A DNA stretch of 64,000 nt from Liolophura sinensis. Taxonomy: Eukaryota > Mollusca > Polyplacophora > Chitonida > Chitonidae. A program made the position numbers and the translations under genes. How positions within the stretch are numbered: the stretch's first letter is position 1; every line of letters begins with the position of its first letter. Of this stretch, positions 58,235-64,000 are shown piece after piece. The notes under the pieces are model-generated. The model worked only from the letters and a program-made list of their open reading frames with translations, ran no database searches and was not told where the DNA came from. The DNA is taken from assembly GCF_032854445.1 (NCBI RefSeq), contig NC_088304.1, forward strand, positions 4,960,001-5,024,000, given 5' to 3'.

Positions 58235-61200
58235 GTAAATAGCGCATATCCTGGTCAAAGCAGCGCTCAGACATTTTAGATCCTTGACCAGTGATTACTG
58301 ACTCTCCTATGCACGTAAACATCGTTAAATTAAATAGAAACAGTGGCTGGCTGATTAGGAAATCTTAACACGATGTAACCTGGAGAGGAGTGAAATGATC
58401 AACAAGTGGTTATGTGTTTTAGTCGAAAATATCTAAAAATCGGTTAAATCTAAAAGTTCGTATTTTCTTAAATAAAAATTTTCTTAGCTTGAAATACAAA
58501 GTCTGTGTACGTGTACAATACCAGTGATTGAGTCCTCTTTATCTTTGCGTTTATGAAGTTTAATGAAATCAATAAATACATTATTGGCATGAAACTTTAG
58601 GCTAGTATAGCGGTGGAATTTGGAAAGAAGCTATTAACGCTGAAAGATACCATAATGTATCATTTTACATTGGTTTCCTTCTTTGCCTGTCGCTTGAATA
58701 AAACCAGTGGTGTTAACCTGAGATGTCTTATTCCTGTAAACAATGTTTCTGTTCTTTCAGGCTGTAGGTAAAGACGTAACGCTTCATGGAATCCTTAAAA
58801 CTCATTTGATTAGATTTGATGCTCGACCTCCCGTTATGCACATGACATTTTTGGCAGAATCTCTCACTGATGTGATCCAGGTATGATGTATTTTTTTATT
58901 TATTTGATTGATGTTTTACTTCGTACTCAAGAATATTTCACTTACAGGACGGCAGTGAGCATTATGGTGGGAGGAAATCGGGCAGAGCACAGGGAAACCC
59001 ACAACCATCCACAGGTTGCTGGCAAACCCTCCCACATATGACCGGAGAGGAAGCCAGAATGAGCTGGACATGTTGTATATAAATTTTCTGTGTGTAAATA
59101 ACTTGCACGGAGTGAGTGACCAATGCTGTTGTTAAAGTGCTTACTTTTCAACCACTACAACACACAAGATGCAAGTTCAAACCACGGCCTTGCACTGAAA
59201 AATTGTACCTTCCCCCTCTTTCTCTCTGTGTGGGTCCTTGTTGACTTGTTGGCAGTTGATGATGCTCATGTGGACATTCGCATAGTCTGACATTGGGTCA
59301 AGATCACTTGTCTTCCACCAGGCTAAAGTACCATCAAAAGATTTACTTTATGTTAGTGTGGGACTGTTATTAAGGTTTAAATGTGGCTGAACTTTTGATA
59401 CACTTTGTACACTTTGAACAACTGACATTAAGTCACTGAATGATTAGAATCGTTAAAAAATGAAGAAACAAAAAACAAGCTGATTTGGGCTCCCCGTTAC
59501 AAAGTAAGGCTTAATAAACTTTTTTGTGTAGGTCAGCTGACTGTTCAATATAGACTGCAATTAAAACTCAAACAATGATCTGCAGTCTGCCTGGTTTCTT
59601 ATTTGAAAAAAGTCAATGTCATAAAATATTGCTTTTGGTGCTGAAACTTTTCTTTGATATATAATCCTATTTTCCAAACAAAATTCAAACACCTTTCTTT
59701 GACCAAAAGATCTTCCAGAATTAGGCAAAATGTGCAACTTAAGCCATGGGAGAACTTTCACATTGATTGGTAAATGATTTGTCATATATACAGCATGTTC
59801 AAGCAGGAAGATGTGTCCACCTGTGTGATGTAACCTTTCTACTTGTTCAGATTGCTCAGCCAAACCTGGCAGCCTGGATGGGGGAAGAGGAAGTGAGCTC
59901 ACTTCTGAACGAAGGGCCAGGACTGCTGGGAACAGAGCCTGCCAAATTCCTGCAGATGCTTAAAGAAGGTAAACTTTGTGTGAAATAGAAAGGGGTGCCT
60001 TTTCCTGCGCAGTGGCAGCTCAGGTCCAAGCTGAATGGACCATTGTTCTGTCGTGATGCATGAGCCAACATCATCATGGCCAAGGCAGGAGTAAGCAACA
60101 GACTGCACAGATAAGGCCTGAATTGCTTTAGGTGGGAAGCGTTGCCTCATTTAACCCCGGCTCTGTTAGCTGTACATCGTCACACGCTGGTTAAGTAGTG
60201 TTATTGAAATACTGGGGAAGACCAGGTTTAATGTGTTTTGTTCAAGTGTTCAGTATACTCAGAGTCTCTCAGTCAGATCATCGAGCAGTTGTGAGTGTTC
60301 TAAGTACATCATCATGAATGCTCTGTTTTGTTTTTTTTCTATTTCAAGACAAGGCGTGTAAACTCTAAAACAAACTCCAGTCTGTTATCACATCAGTAAG
60401 TGGCTGTTCTTGTGAGGAAGATCCCGTGGTCAATAAGTTTACGCTACATGAGGGCTGGAACCCTCATGGGCAGAGTTATCCAACAGCTTTTAGCCCTTGA
60501 CCAATGAGTTTGAACCTGAACTGCTGCTTTGTCCGTTTTGCTGAGTGCCCGGAAGGTCAAGTGGTTTTCCCATGTTTCAGTGAGGAAGACTGTTTTATAG
60601 ATACATGTAATGTAACATCACAGAAATGCAGTTCGGGGTGAAAACGCCAATTATATCAATCATTAAACCAGCAGTAGCCAGTAAAGCCCACCTTTGCTAC
60701 GTGAACATTTCAGCACATTTCTCCTCTTCCTTACAGCATTTTCTTACTTTCCCGGTTTCCCTCACATCATGTATAAATGATCACCAGTTAGCACTGTTTT
60801 CTGAAATACCACATTGACTTGTTCAGTGAAGGTTTTCTGAGACAATGTGTGACTCGTGTAAATGTTGTCTTACTGTAGGTCCTATTACCCCTTCGGTGTC
60901 GACACTGTCAGAGACGAGCGTAGATTATTATGACATCACCTCTAAGTCTTCCCAGGCCTCCACACATGAGCTCCTGATTCGCGGGGCCAAGTTTGGCAAA
61001 CAGGGTGAGATTGAATATCTTTGGAAAGTTTAAACATTTTTTGGCTGACGTCAGTCAGCATGACTCAAATCAAACTGCTGTAACTATAGATGCAAGAGCT
61101 GGTCTGATTACACACCAGAAACCCTTACTTATTTGTTGGAAATTTTCTTAAGAGAATTTCGTGAGTTGTGAGATTCCAAATGTCTCCATGGATTTCTTTT

Positions 61201-63602
61201 TAATTTTGTCCTCAGTTGTGTTAAAAAATTGGCTGAATGGATTTGGTGTTTTTTGACAAGTATCATGTAATTTTGTGAGACTGGTTAAATTCTTATACAT
61301 GGATACACAGTTCACACTTTGCAGTCTTGCTCATTTCTTCTAAAGCTGTTCTGTGGAAAATGAGAGGTGTAGCTTTTTCTGGAATTTTGTAAGTATTGTC
61401 CATTTTCTGTCTGTTATTTTGATTGGTAGAGCAGGAATGGTTGTTTGAGGAGTTTCTATTGGCTAGCCACCCGACCCACACAATGAACCAGGCCACGTTT
61501 TCCATATACATGGAGGAGAAAGGGGTGAAGCCCGATCACATGGAAGCCCTCTTCAGGTATGCGATGTTTACACAGTACAGCTTTAACCAAGGTTATCAGT
61601 GGTGTTCAGGGTTCAATCCCAGCCTTGGGCAGGGAGTTTGTAGGTTGTCTAGTTCTCACTGTTAATGGAGTCTTGAATTGAGCGAACAATGGTGATGGCA
61701 TTGGGCCAACAATGGTGATGGCATTGAGCGAACAGTGGCACTTGTATCTCCTTAATGTCATTAAGAGGTGATGTTAATTTTTCTTATTGTCTGGAAGTAA
61801 ATAGGATAAAATGTGGTTATTTAGTACCATTATTTTGTGTTTCTTGTTAATGTCATTATTTCCTGTTTCTCTATTCGTTTGTCCTATTTTTCAGTTAGAA
61901 CTGTGGCTTATTGAGTTAGAGCGTTACTCATGCCTTAACTGCACAAATCGCAAACTTGAATGCAGCTCAGGCTGGTTCAGCTGCAGCTCTAAGTCAGAAG
62001 GTTTGTCAGCAGCCTGTAGACACTGTGGTGGTTTCCTCTGGGCACTACATTCTTCTCAACTTTCCTCTCAACTTTCCTCCTGACACCCCGATTTTCTCCT
62101 GGCCCCCCAGTTTGCTTCAGGCACCCCAGCTCCTTCTGGCACCCCAGTTCCCTCCTGGCACAATTTGGTTTTCTCCTGACGCCCCAGTTTCCTTCAGCCA
62201 CCCTAGTTTCCTCCTGGCACTTTGGTTTTCTGCCAGCACTCCTGTTTCCTCCTGTTACCACAGGCACCCCAGTTTGCTTTTGGCACCCCAGCTACTTCTG
62301 GCACTCTGGTTTCCTCCCAGCACATCAGTTTCCTCCTGTGACCCATTTCCTCCTGACACCCCAGTTTCCTGCAGGCACCCCAGTTTCCTTCAGGCATCCC
62401 AGTTTCCTCCTGGCACTTTGGTTTTCTGCTAGCACTCCTGTTTCCTCTTGTTACCCCAGGCACCCCAGTTTGCTTTTGGCACCCCAGCTACTTCTGGCAC
62501 TCTGGTTTCCTCCTAGCACGTCAGTTTCCTCCTGTCACCCCAGTTTCCTCCTGTCACCCCAGTTTCCTCCTGTCACCCCAGTTTCCTCCTGACACCCCAG
62601 TTTCCTGAAGGCACCCCAGTTTCCTTCAGACACCCCAGTTTCCTGCAGGCACCCCAGTTTCCTTCAGGCACCCCAGTTTCCTCCTGACACCTCAGCTTCC
62701 TGCAGGCACCCCAGTTTCCTTCAGGCACCCTAGTTTCCTCTTGTCACCCCAGTCTCCTTCAGGCACCCCAGTTTCCTCCTGTCACCCCAGTTTCCTCCTG
62801 TCACCCTAGTCTCCTTCAGGCACCCCAGTTTCCTCCTGGCGCTTGGTTTTCTCGTAGCACTCCTGTTTCCTCCACATATAAACCTGACCGTCATATAAGT
62901 GTAAAATTGTTGACCGTTGTTAATCTCCAATCAGATAAGTACACTACTTTTTTAATTGTTTGCAGAGCATTTGATGTTCACCGGCGTAAGCTGCTGTCAT
63001 TTAAGGACGTGTTATTAGGGCTAGCTGCCATGGAGCCCACGACTCCCCATGGGAGTGTCCCGGCAGAAATGCGCTGCCGCTACATCTTCCGTTTCTACGA
63101 CGAAGACTCAGATGGATTCTTACAACACAGCGAGTTTAGGTTTGCTCTGCAACAAACATTTCAGCTTTCTCTGTTTTTTTGCTAAGATCACGCTTCCACT
63201 CTGTCCACACTGCCTCTTAATACCTCACTGTCTGCGGCCAGGAAGGGCAGAATCACAGTTTAGACTGAAGACAATCTTGACAAAAGTTTTCACCTAGAAG
63301 TAAGTCCAATAAAACATGATCCTGACTGTAAAATAGAGACACTAGTAATGTGTAGTTAATCCACTTTCATTTTTGCTAATTTAACAAATGACATATTCAC
63401 CTTGGTGTCTTTAAAATCTTCTAACCAAAACAAAGAAATGCCCAGTGAAAGCATTTAACTCCTTTGGAACTATTTTACACTGACCTAATTGTTTCTCCAT
63501 GCATTCTGTTGTAGAAATCTGGTGTATGCTATCCGTGTTCAGAAAGACTTGCCACTGGATGAAGAATCAGTGAACACAGACACCGCAAACAGTGCCAAGT
63601 AA
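58070..63602 (+). CDS. Nudix-like / EF-hand protein, 7 exons visible (305 aa or longer)
   Basis: Exons 58070-58234, 58761-58880, 59851-59968, 60879-61004, 61430-61556, 62966-63139 and 63515-63602 join in frame. Residues 4-175 look like a Nudix fold: V-S-V-V-I-K-K, L-L-V-D-Y-D-G-R-G-Y-W-L-P, and a G-P-I-T-P tail. The catalytic box GX5EX7REUXEEXGU is not preserved (S-A-T-R-R-S-N-E-N, K-R-L-T-R-E), so hydrolase activity is unlikely. Residues 215-277 form an EF-hand pair: the first loop is degenerate (D-V-H-R-R-K-L-L-S-F-K-D), the second (264-275, D-E-D-S-D-G-F-L-Q-H-S-E) is canonical for calcium. TAA at 63600-63602 may be a true stop, or a GTAATC donor at 63599 may lead to more exons right of the window. 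A serine/threonine phosphatase domain further on is only a guess. Orthology is unknown. Confidence 0.75.
58761..58880 (+). CDS. Nudix/EF gene exon 2
   Basis: Codes residues 56-95: A-V-G-K-D-V-T-L-H-G-I-L-K-T, then V-M-H-M-T-F-L-A-E-S, the pattern of central Nudix beta strands. Acceptor TTCTTTCAG, donor GTATGA, phase 0/0. A SINE lies in the intron directly downstream. Confidence 0.8.
58893..59072 (-). mobile_element. SINE family A copy
   Basis: TTTATTTATTTGATTGATGT, CGTACTCAAGAATATTTCAC, GCATTATGGTGGGAGGAAAT, CACAGGTTGCTGGCAAACCC, GGAAGCCAGAATGAGCTGGA. The tRNA head is missing after GAGCTGGAC. It sits about 12 bp after the exon 2 donor of the Nudix/EF gene. Confidence 0.92.
59073..59850. other. 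Nudix/EF gene intron 2, remaining part
   Basis: Contains a family B-like relic near 59140-59340 (AGATGCAAGTTCAAACCACG; GGTCAAGATCACTTGTCTTC, CACCAGGCTAAAGTACC). Otherwise unique. Confidence 0.45.
59851..59968 (+). CDS. Nudix/EF gene exon 3
   Basis: Codes residues 96-134 plus one base: A-A-W-M-G-E-E-E-V and L-L-G-T-E-P-A-K-F-L-Q. This fits the W-x-x-x-E-E-L then G-x-E-P segment near the end of Nudix domains. Acceptor CTTGTTCAG, donor GTAAAC. Confidence 0.8.
59969..60878. other. Nudix/EF gene intron 3
   Basis: Unique; nothing recognised on either strand. Confidence 0.5.
60879..61004 (+). CDS. Nudix/EF gene exon 4
   Basis: Codes residues 135-176: G-P-I-T-P-S-V-S-T-L-S-E, a Ser/Thr-rich linker, then H-E-L-L-I-R-G-A-K-F-G-K-Q. 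Acceptor TTACTGTAG, donor GTGAGA. Confidence 0.8.
61005..61429. other. Nudix/EF gene intron 4
   Basis: Unique, T-rich toward the acceptor; nothing else recognised. Confidence 0.5.
61430..61556 (+). CDS. Nudix/EF gene exon 5
   Basis: Codes residues 177-218: E-Q-E-W-L-F-E-E-F-L-L-A, M-N-Q-A-T-F-S-I-Y-M-E-E-K-G, then H-M-E-A-L-F. This is the entering helix of the first EF-hand. Acceptor TTGGTAG, donor GTATGC. Confidence 0.82.
61565..61660 (+). mobile_element. tRNA-like SINE relic
   Basis: CAGGGTTCAATCCCAGCCTT plus GGGCAGGGAGTTTG matches the B-box region of the 25968-26280 element (GACGGTTCAATCCCAGCTTT). In intron 5 of the Nudix/EF gene. Confidence 0.5.
62045..62868. repeat. 19-20-bp pyrimidine-rich minisatellite with a block repeat of about 195 bp
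   Basis: Unit CACCCCAGTTTCCTCCTG and variants (CTTCAGG, CTGCAGG), about 40 copies. A multi-unit block beginning GGCACCCCAGTTTGCTTTTG recurs near 62263 and 62459. The strand bias (C/T on plus) fills most of intron 5 of the Nudix/EF gene. Confidence 0.94.
62966..63139 (+). CDS. Nudix/EF gene exon 6, EF-hand pair
   Basis: Codes residues 219-276. The first loop lacks acidic residues at positions 3 and 5 and probably does not bind calcium. The second loop (264-275) has Asp at 1, 3 and 5, Gly at 6, Leu at 8 and Glu at 12. Acceptor TGTTTGCAG, donor GTTTGC. Confidence 0.85.
63515..63602 (+). CDS. Nudix/EF gene exon 7, last visible exon
   Basis: Codes R-N-L-V-Y-A-I-R-V-Q-K-D-L-P-L-D, the exit helix of the second EF-hand, then a polar stretch. 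The end is ambiguous: the frame meets TAA at 63600, but AA|GTAATC at 63598/63599 is a usable donor. Acceptor TTGTTGTAG. Confidence 0.65.
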
Positions 63603-63621
63603 TCAGTATACCACTATATTG

Positions 63622-63692
63622 TTTGTGTGATTGTTCAGTGCTTTAGTGATTGTTCAGTGCTTCAGTGATTGTTCAGTGCTTCAGTGACTGGT
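63622..63692. repeat. 21-bp repeat, about 3.5 copies
   Basis: GATTGTTCAGTGCTTCAGT units in tandem directly after the last visible exon of the Nudix/EF gene. Confidence 0.88.
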
Positions 63693-64000
63693 CAGTATGT
63701 TATATGTTGAGGAAATCTCAGAATCTGTAAGGTACTGCTATGCATACATTATCCAAAGATCATGTTTTGTAAAATGTTCAAAATTCTGTTTGAGTTTTGA
63801 GATCAAATAGATGTATCACTTAAAGTTTGGTATGTAAACGTCCACTTTCAGATGTACAAAAAAGCCTTAAAATGATACTTTTAATGTCAACACATAAGTT
63901 TTTGTGATACTGTAAACCAAACAAATTATCCAAACTTGCCCCCAAAAAACTCTTACATGGCCATTTAAGTATGAAGCAAACAACAAATATTTTGTATTAA
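63693..64000. other. Right-edge sequence after the last exon
   Basis: AT-rich. Fragments such as CTTAAAATGATACTTTTAATG resemble 16745-16770 (TTTAAAATGATACTCTTGATG), so this is probably an interspersed repeat. No exon was seen. Confidence 0.4.

Noticed and set aside
61956-62592. 158- and 84-codon Pro/Ser/Phe-rich plus-strand ORFs
   Set aside because: They run through the 19-20-bp pyrimidine-rich array inside intron 5 of the Nudix/EF gene.

Overview
This is a window of animal nuclear DNA. The genes are split by large GT-AG introns, the introns and spacers are full of minisatellites, and tRNA-derived SINEs ending in AATAAATAAA-type tails are scattered throughout. SINE type, intron style and protein similarity suggest a lophotrochozoan, most likely a marine mollusc; the species cannot be named from sequence alone. 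No prokaryotic features, CRISPR arrays, rRNA genes or intact transposase or reverse transcriptase genes were seen.

Four protein-coding genes were rebuilt exon by exon, with matching splice phases. (1) Minus strand, 14417 down past the left edge: a MEAK7 (TLDC1)-like gene. Six exons are visible (248 codons) and it runs out of the window early in the TLD domain. (2) Plus strand, 14866-39565: a complete 8-exon palmitoyltransferase of the ZDHHC5/8 type (619 residues), with a DHHC cysteine-rich domain, four membrane segments, a TTxE motif and a C-terminal PDZ ligand. (3) Minus strand, 57517-48918: a complete 5-exon ZNHIT3 gene (154 residues; human is 155). (4) Plus strand, 58070 to at least 63598: a 7-exon gene joining a degenerate Nudix-like domain to an EF-hand pair; it either stops at 63602 or continues off the right edge.

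The layout is two head-to-head pairs: MEAK7/ZDHHC (448 bp between start codons) and ZNHIT3/Nudix-EF (552 bp). ZDHHC and ZNHIT3 converge on a 9.4 kb repeat-rich spacer. Both short spacers probably act as bidirectional promoters, and both carry an ATGGC-type motif at or near the plus-strand start.

Most remaining bases are repeats: about twenty tandem arrays (units of about 20 to 97 bp, plus one roughly 165-bp unit) and about eighteen pieces of one SINE family, plus fragments of other SINEs. The points most worth a second look are: a tandem array in ZDHHC intron 7 made from a piece of the gene's own last exon; related minisatellites in opposite orientation flanking MEAK7 exons 2-4; duplicated splice acceptors at MEAK7 exon 3; and the Nudix-like/EF-hand architecture of the fourth gene. 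No wholly new biological system could be demonstrated.
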